From assembly GCA_934254915.1 (NCBI GenBank), contig CAKQMH010000001.1:62001-126000 (forward strand): DNA of 64,000 nucleotides, in the 5' to 3' direction. A model generated the notes under the pieces. It did not search any database, had not been told where the DNA came from, and saw only the letters and a program-made list of their open reading frames with translations. The DNA comes from an uncultured Alphaproteobacteria bacterium. Its GTDB lineage: Bacteria; Pseudomonadota; Alphaproteobacteria; RF32; CAG-239. This document shows positions 42,616 through 51,178 of the stretch, piece by piece. The stretch's first letter is position 1. Each line of letters starts with the position of its first letter. Made by a program: the position numbers and the translations under genes.

Positions 42616-43734
42616 TCATACCGTTTGGGACTGTTTTGACTTTTCAAGCAGACGTTTGGCTGCATCCAAATCCAACCCCTCATTTTTCCGAGCCTGCCCG
42701 CGGCAATTTTCGTTTTTCGGCAGCGCCAACAAATTATCGATATTTTTCGCTTCGGGCATTTCAAATGTACATACATCCGGTATTATCCCTTTACCCTCAA
42801 TTAAAAATCCCGACGGCGTATAATAATAGGCTTTGGTAATCGCGACAATTGAGCCGCTGTTGAGCGTGATTAACTTTTGCACACTGGCTTTGCCGAAAGT
42901 TCTGGTGCCGATAACCTTAGCTCTTCCCTGTTCCTGCAACGCCGCCGTCAACACTTCTGCGGCAGATGCGGTTTCGGCATCAACCAATATAACTATCTGT
43001 TTTCCTTGCCAAACATCACCTTGCTCGGCATTGTAATAAACCGCGTCTTCCGCTTTGCGTCCTTTGGTCGAAGCAATAATTTCGTTATCCAAAAACAAAT
43101 CCGCAATTCTGACCGCCTCGTCAAACCGCCCGCCCGGATTACCGCGCAAATCCAAAATCAACCCGCCGGCATTTTTATGGTTGTTAATGGCTTCGACCGT
43201 ATTATCATACGTATACGCATTAAAATCCAATATTTTAATATACAGATATTCACCTTCCGTCCGTGCGGCAAAATGCACTTGGTGTTTAAACTTCTTCCCC
43301 AGCATTTCCTCGGTTGACATATAAAATTTAGCGCCTTTTCCCATTTTATCAATCGCCGCTTGCAGCATCAAGTCAACCAGCTCAAAATCGTGCTTGGCGG
43401 CAAGCTTGGAATTATCAACGGCCAAATCCGTCAGTTCTGCGCTTAAAGCCGCCCATTGCGCCGCATTATCCCTTTCTTGCGGTTTATACCGGCTGGTTAA
43501 TAATTTTCCCTGATAATACAGCGAAATTTTATCATTATCGTTTCCGACCTGTAATTTTTTATCAACCCTGTTTAAGCCCTTGAGCAACGCAACTGCAACT
43601 TCCTCAATCGAAATTTTGGTCAGTGATTCTTGCGGAATTTGCGTATATATCTGCCGCAGCAATTCTTCATCGGCGGCCGCCACATCCGTTGCCGTCAGCA
43701 TCATTACCATCAGAATCAAATATAGTTTATGCAT
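42616..43734 (-). CDS. S41 family peptidase (C-terminal processing peptidase-like)
   Basis: 372 residues with an N-terminal signal peptide (MHKLYLILMVMMLTATDVAAA). The S41 core is present: GGLILDLRGNPGG, the nucleophile serine in AETASAAEVL, and the catalytic lysine in RTFGKASVQ. No clear PDZ domain precedes the core. A short Lys/Asp-rich C-terminus follows. Overlaps the end of rnr by eight bases, so translated with it. The probable substrate is an envelope protein. Confidence 0.87.
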   Translation of the reverse strand: MHKLYLILMVMMLTATDVAAADEELLRQIYTQIPQESLTKISIEEVAVALLKGLNRVDKKLQVGNDNDKISLYYQGKLLTSRYKPQERDNAAQWAALSAELTDLAVDNSKLAAKHDFELVDLMLQAAIDKMGKGAKFYMSTEEMLGKKFKHQVHFAARTEGEYLYIKILDFNAYTYDNTVEAINNHKNAGGLILDLRGNPGGRFDEAVRIADLFLDNEIIASTKGRKAEDAVYYNAEQGDVWQGKQIVILVDAETASAAEVLTAALQEQGRAKVIGTRTFGKASVQKLITLNSGSIVAITKAYYYTPSGFLIEGKGIIPDVCTFEMPEAKNIDNLLALPKNENCRGQARKNEGLDLDAAKRLLEKSKQSQTV

Positions 43735-45814
43735 TTTTCGTCCTTTTACGCTTAGCGTTCAAACTCTTTTTCCGCTGTTTGTTTTGCTTTTTTATTTTAG
43801 CTTTGACCTCTTTTTTATCTGCTCCGGATTTAGTCTTACTTTTACCGGCGGCAGCCGGTCTGTATCCGCGATTTTTCTTTTCAAAATAATTGTCTCCGCA
43901 TTCGGCGTCAAGATATTTAAAAATCAAACCGCCGGTCACCGGTGTCGCTTCCCGCAATTTGGCTTTGATTACCTGCCCTAATTTAAATGTCTCGCCGCTG
44001 TGTACTCCTTCCAAACTGCGATTACCCTCACTCAAAATATAATCATCATCCGGCAGCGTTGAGAGCGGAATCAATCCCTCTGCTCCCAAACTTTCAATTG
44101 CCGCAAAAATTCCGGCATTGGTAACTCCCGTAATCCGCACTTCAAATTCCTGTCCGACCGCCGGTCGCAGATAAGCCGCAACAAAACGCGCCGTCAAATC
44201 TCGTTCCGCATTAACGGCCTTACGTTCGGTTTCGCATAAATGCTTGGCCGTTTCGGCAAATTGATTGGGTGTAACTTCGGTCAAACCACCGCCGTCCGGC
44301 AATTTCAAAGCCGCGATTAACGCCCGATGAATTAATAAATCGGCATAGCGGCGAATGGGCGAAGTAAAATGAACATAATCTTTCAAACCCAATCCGAAAT
44401 GGCCGATATTTTGCGGGCTGTATTGCGCCTGTGACTGCAAACGCAGTATCATTTGGCTTATCCCTTGCGCGCTGTCGATCTTTTCACATGCGGCAATAAG
44501 CTTGTTCAAATGCGTCGGTTTCAAAGCCGGCGCATCCGGCAGTTTCATTTTCAATTCACTCAGCAACGGCTTAATTTCTGCCAGTTTTTCTGCTTGCGGA
44601 TGATCATGCACCCGAAACATTATCGGCAATTTGCTTTTTTCCAAAGTTTTGGCGGCCGCCACATTCGCCGCAATCATAAACTCTTCAATCAATTTATTCG
44701 CCGTCGTTTCCGCTTCGGGAATAATGGCTGTTACCGCCCCGTCTTTATCCAATTTTATCTGATATTCGGTTACGGTCAAATTAAGAGTGCCGCGCTTTTT
44801 CCGCGCCTTGTCCAGTGCCAAATACGCCTCATACGCCGGTTTTACCGTTGTGGCCCACACCGGCGCGATATTTGCGCTTTTATGTCCGTCAAGCGCCGCC
44901 TGCACTTCGGTATAGGTCAATCGGGCAGCCGACTTCATTACCGCGCGCTTAAACTCAAAATTCAGCAAATTACCGTCATTATCAATCTGCATCAGGCAGA
45001 CAATAACCGGACGTTTTTGCTGCGGATTAAGCGAACACAAATCATTGCACAATTTTTCGGGCAGCATCGGCACAACCATATTCGGCAGATAAACCGAATT
45101 ACCGCGTTTGAAAGCCTCGCGATCAAGTTCGCTCCCGTCACGCACATAAAATGCCACATCGGCAATCGCCACAATCAGGTTAAATCCCAACGGTGTTTTT
45201 TCCGCCCATATCGCATCGTCAAAATCTTTTGAATCTTCCCCGTCGATTGTCACCAACGGCACTTTAGTTAAGTCCAGCCGCTCCGTTTCATTATATTGCG
45301 GCAGATATTTTAACTCACGGGCAATTTTTTCGCTAAACACATCCGGAATATCATATTTGCGCAAAATCAATTCTCCGGTAGCTTTATTTAAATTAAAAGT
45401 CCCGTAATTTTTGATTACATTCGCGCGTTTGAATCTTCTTTCTCCGCTTAACGCGACTTTAACAAAATCTCCGTTTTTTACCCCGCGCGGATTTTCGATA
45501 AGATATTCTTTAAAATCGTTTTTCTCCGGCGATTTCAAATAGGCGTTTCCCTGCCGCAGCTCAATTACGCCGACAATCGTATCCTCATTATTGCCGGCTT
45601 GTTTCAAACGGCTGAGCGGTTTAATCGCACGATTTTTCTTATGGCTGCTGACACTGCCGATAAACTCGTCGCCTTCGCTCAACGCCGGTTTAATTTTACT
45701 GTTATTCATTACCGGCAGCGGTCTGGCTTTTTTGCCGTCCTTAACCCGCACCGCCAACAAACTGCCGTCAAGACTGCTTCCCGTAATCTTAAATAAATCG
45801 GTTTCATTTTTCAT
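43727..45814 (-). CDS. rnr: Ribonuclease R
   Basis: 695-residue 3'-5' exoribonuclease of the RNase II superfamily. The catalytic block is TIDGEDSKDFDDAIWAE, then FYVRDGSELDREAFKRGNSVYLP, PMLPEKLCNDLCSL and FTSPIRRYADLLIHR. An S1 domain and a strongly basic tail (KKQNKQRKKSLNAKRKRTK) end it. It lacks the roughly 80-residue winged-helix N-terminal domain seen in longer RNase R proteins. It starts within the end of xth (ATGA overlap). Confidence 0.95.
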   Translation of the reverse strand: MKNETDLFKITGSSLDGSLLAVRVKDGKKARPLPVMNNSKIKPALSEGDEFIGSVSSHKKNRAIKPLSRLKQAGNNEDTIVGVIELRQGNAYLKSPEKNDFKEYLIENPRGVKNGDFVKVALSGERRFKRANVIKNYGTFNLNKATGELILRKYDIPDVFSEKIARELKYLPQYNETERLDLTKVPLVTIDGEDSKDFDDAIWAEKTPLGFNLIVAIADVAFYVRDGSELDREAFKRGNSVYLPNMVVPMLPEKLCNDLCSLNPQQKRPVIVCLMQIDNDGNLLNFEFKRAVMKSAARLTYTEVQAALDGHKSANIAPVWATTVKPAYEAYLALDKARKKRGTLNLTVTEYQIKLDKDGAVTAIIPEAETTANKLIEEFMIAANVAAAKTLEKSKLPIMFRVHDHPQAEKLAEIKPLLSELKMKLPDAPALKPTHLNKLIAACEKIDSAQGISQMILRLQSQAQYSPQNIGHFGLGLKDYVHFTSPIRRYADLLIHRALIAALKLPDGGGLTEVTPNQFAETAKHLCETERKAVNAERDLTARFVAAYLRPAVGQEFEVRITGVTNAGIFAAIESLGAEGLIPLSTLPDDDYILSEGNRSLEGVHSGETFKLGQVIKAKLREATPVTGGLIFKYLDAECGDNYFEKKNRGYRPAAAGKSKTKSGADKKEVKAKIKKQNKQRKKSLNAKRKRTKNA

Positions 45815-46602
45815 TTCAATATCGCTTTCAGCACCGTGTGGTCAGACGGCTTATCCGCCTGCCTCGGCGTCTTGTCTACTTCCACACTCTGCAGCCTGTC
45901 GACCGCATCCGGCGACATCAACAAATAATCTATTCTCATTCCCAAATCATTGACCAAAGCCGCACCGGCATAATCCCAATACGTATAGCCGTTATTATCC
46001 GGATGCAGTTGACGAAACACATCATAATAACCAAGATATTGCAAAGCATACATCCGTTGTTTCACCTCTTCCCGAAACAAGGCGTTATGCTTAAACAATT
46101 CCGGATCATAGACATCAAAATCCGTCAAAATCGCATTAAAATCGCCGCCCAAAATCACCGGACGCCGCAGCTGCAATAATTGTTGCGCTCGCACATAAAG
46201 CGCATCCATCCATTTCAGCTTATAATCATACCGGCTGTCATCATCGGGATTATTATACGGCGGATTACCATTGGGCAAATAGATTGAAGCCACACGGTAC
46301 ATTACGTTATCGACTTCAATATCGGCTTCAATATAGCGTGCCTGCTCATCATGCAAATTCGGCAGTCCCTCGACAACATTTTGCAACTTGTGCCGACTGA
46401 GTATTGCTACGCCGTTATAACTTTTCTGACCGATGATTTTTGCCTCATAGCCCAAGGTCTGCAGCTCAAAAAACGGAAAACCGTTAAACTCGGTTTTTAT
46501 CTCCTGCAGCAAAACCACATCCGGTTGTTCGGCTTTCAGCCAAGCTGTCAGATTTTCCAATCTGGCATTAATCGAATTCACATTATAAGTAGCAATCAGC
46601 AC
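45811..46602 (-). CDS. xthA: Exodeoxyribonuclease III
   Basis: 263-residue AP endonuclease / 3' exonuclease of base-excision repair. It has ATYNVNSINARLENL, the metal Glu in LLQEIK, catalytic LGGDFNAILTDFDV with Asp and Asn, MRIDYLLMS, and the terminal SDHTVLKAI. The ORF overlaps rnr by four bases. First gene of the xth-rnr-S41 operon, divergent from dgt with a 70-base promoter gap. Confidence 0.96.
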   Translation of the reverse strand: MLIATYNVNSINARLENLTAWLKAEQPDVVLLQEIKTEFNGFPFFELQTLGYEAKIIGQKSYNGVAILSRHKLQNVVEGLPNLHDEQARYIEADIEVDNVMYRVASIYLPNGNPPYNNPDDDSRYDYKLKWMDALYVRAQQLLQLRRPVILGGDFNAILTDFDVYDPELFKHNALFREEVKQRMYALQYLGYYDVFRQLHPDNNGYTYWDYAGAALVNDLGMRIDYLLMSPDAVDRLQSVEVDKTPRQADKPSDHTVLKAILK

Positions 46603-46672
46603 ATCATTAACCCTTTATGAAACTTTTTATACTAGACTAAACTAAATTTATTTGTATGGAAAGCGAAAAAAT

Positions 46673-47827
46673 ATGGATTTGGCAACTTATGCATCAAACC
46701 CCGACTGCAGCCGCGGACGTCTTTACCCTGATTTTGACGATAATATCCGCTCCCCGTTTCAACGTGACCGCGATCGATTAATACATTCTTCGGCGTTTCG
46801 GCGGCTTGACGGCAAAACCCAAGTCTTTGCCTACCATGAAGGACGCAATTATCGCACCCGCCTCACTCATAGTATTGAGGTAGCGCAAATTACCCGTACC
46901 CTGTGCAAATCGCTCAAACTCAACGAAGAACTGGGCGAGGCTATTGCTTTGGCACACGACCTCGGGCATCCGCCGTTCGGACACGCCGGCGAACGCGGAC
47001 TTGACAACGCCATGGCCTACTTCGGCGGCTTTGACCATAATGTCAATTCATTAAAAATTATGACCAAGCTTGAAATCCATTATCCCGCTTTCGAAGGGCT
47101 TAATCTTTCTTGGGAAACACTGGAAGGCACTGTCAAACATAATGGACCGATTGTCAAAACTTCCAATCGTTTTTTACAAAATTATAATAATATCTTTAAT
47201 CTGGAGTTAGATAAATATTCTTCTTTGGAATCGCAAATTGCTTCGTTTGCCGATGACATTGCTTACAACAACCATGATATTGACGATGGTTTTCGTGCCG
47301 GCTTTTTCACGATTGAACAATTATGCGAACTGCCGTTTATTGCCGCAATTATTAACGAATTTGACCGCGCTAATCCGTATGCCGATGACAACTTGCGTAT
47401 TTATGCCATCACCCGCAAGCTGATTGCCCAAATGGTCTGTGATTTGCTTTCGCACACTCAGTTAAACCTCATCCGCAACAATATCAAAACCGCCGCTGAT
47501 GTCCGCAATTTCAAAACCTTCACCGCTTGTTTTTCGGAGGAAATGGAGCAAAAACTTTCACAGCTCCATGAATTTTTGAAAAAATACTTTTATACCCATA
47601 CTAATGTGGTGCGCATGGATATGAAATCACAAAAAATCGTTGAAGAATTGTTTGCCGTGTTTATGGATGACACTCGTTTGCTGCCGCCGGAAGTCCGCCG
47701 TTTTATTTCCGCTCAAACCACCGATTCCGAAAAGGCCGACTTAATCTGCACCTACATTGCCGCCATGACCGATATAATGGCGATTGAAGAACATCAAAAA
47801 CTTTTTGATATTCATACCAGATTCTGA
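46673..47827 (+). CDS. dgt: Deoxyguanosinetriphosphate triphosphohydrolase-like protein
   Basis: 384-residue HD-domain phosphohydrolase that splits dNTPs to nucleoside and triphosphate. H66 in RLTHSIEV, H95-D96 in LAHDLGHPPFGH, and SFADDIAYNNHDIDDG with the second metal Asp are all present. Preferred start ATG at 46673 (GGAAAG upstream); the TTG at 46652 is an in-frame alternative. Followed by the SPOR/nagZ genes, the usual alphaproteobacterial neighbourhood. Confidence 0.93.
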   Translation: MDLATYASNPDCSRGRLYPDFDDNIRSPFQRDRDRLIHSSAFRRLDGKTQVFAYHEGRNYRTRLTHSIEVAQITRTLCKSLKLNEELGEAIALAHDLGHPPFGHAGERGLDNAMAYFGGFDHNVNSLKIMTKLEIHYPAFEGLNLSWETLEGTVKHNGPIVKTSNRFLQNYNNIFNLELDKYSSLESQIASFADDIAYNNHDIDDGFRAGFFTIEQLCELPFIAAIINEFDRANPYADDNLRIYAITRKLIAQMVCDLLSHTQLNLIRNNIKTAADVRNFKTFTACFSEEMEQKLSQLHEFLKKYFYTHTNVVRMDMKSQKIVEELFAVFMDDTRLLPPEVRRFISAQTTDSEKADLICTYIAAMTDIMAIEEHQKLFDIHTRF

Positions 47828-47858
47828 AGTTTTGTTAATTTATTATAAAACTTTTTTT
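47827..47858 (+). terminator. Weak A/T-stem terminator after dgt
   Basis: AAGTTTT pairs with AAAACTT and is followed by a T-run, but the stem has almost no G-C pairs. Confidence 0.45.
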
Positions 47859-47938
47859 TATAATATAGACTTGAAAATTATAGATTTTAAACTGACATCT
47901 ATTAAACCAACAAAAAAACAGCTATAAGGAGCGGGCAG

Positions 47939-48877
47939 ATGTTTCCTAATTTTGATGACAATAAAGATGATGATTTTTTAAATGAGTTCCGTCAAAAGCT
48001 CAACGACCAGCCTCTATCTAATTTTGAGGAAAAGAAAAATGAAATAAACCGCTCCAAAAACGTTTTTATCGGCACAATTTCCGGTATTGCTTTAGCCGCG
48101 GTTGTCGGCTGGCTGGTATTCTCGCCGCGCTATAATAATGATGCCGATACCGAAATTCCGGTTATCCGCCGCCCGCAAACCGCAATTAAAGTTCAACCGA
48201 CCGAACCGGGCGGACTGGAAATCCTCAACCAGGACAAAACCGTTTATGACATTATTGAAAAGAAAGACACCGGCAAACAAGTAGTCGAAAACCTGTTGCC
48301 GCCGCCGGAAGTTCCGCAACTACCGACCATAGCTCCCGCACCTGAACCGGAAGTTGATGAAAAAGTCTTGGATAATATCATCGCTCAAGATGCCAAAATC
48401 GAAACTAAAGATGTAACCATAGCTAAAGCTCCTGAACCGACTGCCGTTAAAAATGCACCGGTTGAAGACAAAGTTGTTCCCATCAGTCAGGCTATGCAGC
48501 AGGAAAAAACTGCACCGGTTAAAGAAGAAATCAAAATTGCCGACAAAGCGCCGGCCGTAAATATTGTTATTCCGGCCAAAGTTGAAACTACCGCTCCGGC
48601 AGTTGCTAAATCTTCTGCTGCACCGGCCGGTTCCTGGATGGTTCAATTAATGGCTTCCAACAACAAAAAAGCCGTTGATTCCGCTTGGAACGGCTTAGTC
48701 AAAAAATACAATGTTCTGCAAGGCCTGTCCCACGAAGTCGAAACTGCCGACCTTGGTGCTAAAGGTACTTTTTATCGGTTGCACGCCGGCGCTTACGGCA
48801 ACAAGGCTGACGCCGACAAACTTTGCAATGACATTAAAGCCCTTGGCGGCAGCTGTTTAGTAAAGAAAAAACAATGA
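47939..48877 (+). CDS. SPOR-domain membrane protein
   Basis: 312 residues. An acidic cytoplasmic N-terminus, one TM helix (about 41-62), a long Pro/Ala/Lys-rich linker, and a C-terminal SPOR domain (about 232-312: GSWMVQLMASNN, then FYRLHAGAYGNKADADKLCNDIKALGGSCLV). SPOR domains bind denuded glycan at the division septum. The gene overlaps nagZ by four bases. The AAGGAG-like site precedes the ATG. Confidence 0.92.
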   Translation: MFPNFDDNKDDDFLNEFRQKLNDQPLSNFEEKKNEINRSKNVFIGTISGIALAAVVGWLVFSPRYNNDADTEIPVIRRPQTAIKVQPTEPGGLEILNQDKTVYDIIEKKDTGKQVVENLLPPPEVPQLPTIAPAPEPEVDEKVLDNIIAQDAKIETKDVTIAKAPEPTAVKNAPVEDKVVPISQAMQQEKTAPVKEEIKIADKAPAVNIVIPAKVETTAPAVAKSSAAPAGSWMVQLMASNNKKAVDSAWNGLVKKYNVLQGLSHEVETADLGAKGTFYRLHAGAYGNKADADKLCNDIKALGGSCLVKKKQ

Positions 48878-49953
48878 CCAAACCGATAACCGCTGTCCTT
48901 CTCTCTTGCTCAGGACTTGAACTTACTGACGACGAAAAGCGTTTGTTCGCCGCAGCTAATCCGGTCGGAGTTGCTTTATTCGGACGCAACATCAAAACTG
49001 CGGCGCAAATCCGCAAACTGACTACCGAAATCAAAGAAACTATCGGTCGTGACGATGTTTTAATTGCCGTTGATCAGGAAGGCGGTCGTGTCCGCCGCCT
49101 GGCCGGCGCTGAGTTTCATCAGGTTGCCCATAACATAACTTTGGGACAACTTCCACCGGCTCAAGCCGCTGAGGCATCTCGTTTACAAGCCCTCCTCATC
49201 AGTGATGACTTGTTGCGCTGCGGCATAAATCTTAATCTGGCGCCGGTCTTGGACCGCCTTCAGGATGATACCTCACCGGTACTGAAAAGCCGTTGTTTTT
49301 CATCAGATGAAAAAGTTATCAGCCGTTTGGGCAATATTATGATTGATGAGTACTTAAACAACCATATCTGCCCTTGTGTAAAACATCTTCCCGGACACGG
49401 ACGCGCCAATGTTGATCCGCATTTACAATTGCCGGTTATCACCGCTTCGCTTGATGAACTTGCCGCCGATTTTTACCCGTTTCAACAGGCATCATCTTCG
49501 CCATCGGGTTTAACCGCTCATATTATTCTTGAGCAGGTAGATTCACAGTTTCCGGTTACGCAAAGCGCCAAAGCTATTCAAGAAGTCATTCGCGGATTGC
49601 TGAACTTTGACGGCTTCTTGTTTTCGGATGCTTTGGAAATGCACGCCCTCAAAGGCAGCTTAAGCGAAAAGGCGACTTTGGCTCTTAACGCCGGTTGTGA
49701 CTGCGTTGTTTATGCTTTGGGCAATATTGATGACCTCAAAACTCTTGCCGCCGTTTGCCCGCCGTTGACTGACCAAGCGCAGGAACGCCTGCACCGTATC
49801 AGCCGCCTGATAGCAGACGCCCCGGCCGGCTTGGATACTCAATCTGCCGCCGCGCAATATCAAGCCCTAATCGGTCAGATTGAGCCTTATGAAGACACTT
49901 ATGACGCCACCGAAATTTTAAATATTTTACAACAAACAAGGAGAAACCAATAA
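48874..49953 (+). CDS. nagZ: Beta-N-acetylhexosaminidase NagZ
   Basis: 359-residue cytosolic GH3 enzyme removing GlcNAc from anhydro-muropeptides in peptidoglycan recycling. Visible: LFGRNIK, VDQEGGRVRRL, KHLPGHGRAN with the catalytic His/Asp region, and the nucleophile Asp in FSDALEM (usually SDDLxM; the second D is Ala here). The ATG overlaps the SPOR gene by four bases. Together they form a cell-wall recycling and division cluster. Confidence 0.93.
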   Translation: MTKPITAVLLSCSGLELTDDEKRLFAAANPVGVALFGRNIKTAAQIRKLTTEIKETIGRDDVLIAVDQEGGRVRRLAGAEFHQVAHNITLGQLPPAQAAEASRLQALLISDDLLRCGINLNLAPVLDRLQDDTSPVLKSRCFSSDEKVISRLGNIMIDEYLNNHICPCVKHLPGHGRANVDPHLQLPVITASLDELAADFYPFQQASSSPSGLTAHIILEQVDSQFPVTQSAKAIQEVIRGLLNFDGFLFSDALEMHALKGSLSEKATLALNAGCDCVVYALGNIDDLKTLAAVCPPLTDQAQERLHRISRLIADAPAGLDTQSAAAQYQALIGQIEPYEDTYDATEILNILQQTRRNQ

Positions 49954-50204
49954 TGTTTAGCTGGCTTTTAATTATTATTTTCATTGCTTGCGTTTTTGGT
50001 ATTATCAACGTTGCCAAAGTTCGCAGCCAAGTGATAAATGAATATCAGCGCTCTTTACCGTTTATGCGCCATTTTGCCAACAACAGCAAAGAGATGTTCA
50101 TTGACCTTAAACAAAAGTTAGATAAAAAATTAGACGAGCGCCGTCAAAAGAAACAAACTTCAGCCCCAAATGACCCGCCAAACGATTCTGAAGAGTCAAA
50201 ATAA
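49953..50204 (+). CDS. Small single-helix membrane protein after nagZ
   Basis: 83 residues. One TM helix (about 3-21), an amphipathic helix, then a highly charged tail rich in Lys, Asp and Ser/Pro. The layout recalls TatA but the FG hinge is absent. The ATG shares a base with the nagZ stop (TAATG) and AAGGAG lies at good spacing, so it is co-translated with nagZ. No family recognised. Confidence 0.75.
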   Translation: MFSWLLIIIFIACVFGIINVAKVRSQVINEYQRSLPFMRHFANNSKEMFIDLKQKLDKKLDERRQKKQTSAPNDPPNDSEESK

Positions 50205-50211
50205 ATTTCTT

Positions 50212-50247
50212 CATCCCTCTAAATTGCCTTTAGAGGGATTTTTTTTG
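50212..50247 (+). terminator. Terminator of the SPOR-nagZ operon
   Basis: ATCCCTCTAAA pairs with TTTAGAGGGAT, short loop, then eight T residues. Confidence 0.93.
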
Positions 50248-50352
50248 AACAAAATCAAATCAATATACATTTTATGTAGATTTTATTATTTTTAAATGTT
50301 ACAATAAATTAAAGCTTAAGGAACAAGCTGTTTATTTGCATGGAGAATCCAG

Positions 50353-50772
50353 ATGAGTATTGCACCTACCAGAAGAGTTGGACTGTCTTCGCCGGCATCT
50401 GCGGTTGAAAAAGCTTATACCGCTAAGCGCGAAGAAGAATTTGTTGAAATGATTGATACCAATAACAGCGTTTCCGTGCGCTCAGAATCTGATGGCAACA
50501 ACGCCGCCAACTATAAATTTTCCAAACAAGAATCTCCTGAACAAGCCCCGGTTAATACTGATGCTCCGGTTGTCAACAACACGATTGAGGCCTTAGCCGC
50601 CAGCGGCGTTTATGAAGATGCCCCGCCGACTGAAGCTCATTCGCGCGTTAATGTTTACAGCAACAACCAATCCATTATCAAAGATGAAGAACTTGAGCGT
50701 ACCGGACACAATTACCTCAAGCACTTTTACGAAAAAAATGAACCCGTCGCCGAAGTTGACAAGTTCATATAA
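50353..50772 (+). CDS. Hypothetical acidic low-complexity protein
   Basis: 139 residues, rich in Ser, Asn, Ala and Glu, with no hydrophobic core; probably disordered or secreted in an unrecognised way. The C-terminal segment TGHNYLKHFYEKNEPVAEVDKFI is more structured. GGAG precedes the ATG. It lies between the SPOR-nagZ operon and repeat locus 3. No family recognised. Kept as real because of the uninterrupted frame and start site. Confidence 0.6.
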   Translation: MSIAPTRRVGLSSPASAVEKAYTAKREEEFVEMIDTNNSVSVRSESDGNNAANYKFSKQESPEQAPVNTDAPVVNNTIEALAASGVYEDAPPTEAHSRVNVYSNNQSIIKDEELERTGHNYLKHFYEKNEPVAEVDKFI

Positions 50773-50865
50773 ATGCTCCGATAGATGGTCATAACAGGCT
50801 GTTTCCTCACAACCTGCCCTTTATATTTTTTACGGACAATCCTGACCAAGCTTTTTTTATATTAT

Positions 50866-51000
50866 TGTCACCCTGAGCGTAGTCGAAGGGTCTCGGCCTT
50901 ATTTTTACATAGTAGCAACAATATCGATGTCGGGACTTACTCCCGACAGTACATTAAAGCCGAGATTTCTCCATTCCGCTACGCTCCAGTCGAAATGACA
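50866..51000. repeat. Module A hairpin repeat, locus 3
   Basis: Complete copy of the locus 1 hairpin: left arm TGTCACCCTGAGCG, TCTCGGC/GCCGAGA, inner TGTCGGG/CCCGACA, right arm ending CGAAATGACA. Diverged from locus 1 mainly in the loop and in the right-arm tip (TCCGCTACGCTC instead of GCGCTGCGCTT). Confidence 0.9.
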
Positions 51001-51030
51001 TTTTAAATATTTTTGATGCACTGAGTCATA

Positions 51031-51155
51031 GAAGTTCGGCTAGAGGAATTTATAGAGTGAAAAACGAAGCGGTTAAAATCCTAGCGTAGATAAGCCTACG
51101 TGGATTTTGACCGTTCTGATGTTTTTTGCTCTAGAAAACCTCTAGACGAGCTTCC
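51031..51155. repeat. Module B structured repeat, copy 4
   Basis: Outer GAAGTTCG and CTAGAGG pair with CCTCTAG and CGAGCTTC. Core 51071-51112: 11-bp stem ending in TCC/GGA, TAG/T internal loop, CGTAG/CTACG, loop ATAAGC. The differences from copies 1 and 2 keep every pair. It follows module A by 30 bases, as in the other loci, and its right end runs into the tandem duplication at 51141-51178. Confidence 0.88.
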
Positions 51156-51178
51156 TCACTCTAGACGAGCTTCCTCAC
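51141..51178 (+). repeat. 19-bp perfect tandem duplication at the module B right end
   Basis: The 19-base unit TCTAGACGAGCTTCCTCAC occurs twice in a row (51141-51159 and 51160-51178). The second copy contains the stop codon of the small leftward gene. Confidence 0.9.

Noticed and set aside
44453..45232. Rightward 259-residue ORF inside rnr
   Set aside because: Antisense to the conserved RNase R core, with Arg/His/Phe-rich composition typical of shadow frames.
49953..50204. TatA annotation for the small protein after nagZ
   Set aside because: The topology is similar, but the conserved FG hinge of TatA is missing.
50785..51006. 73-residue ORF at repeat locus 3
   Set aside because: Same spurious reading of module A.
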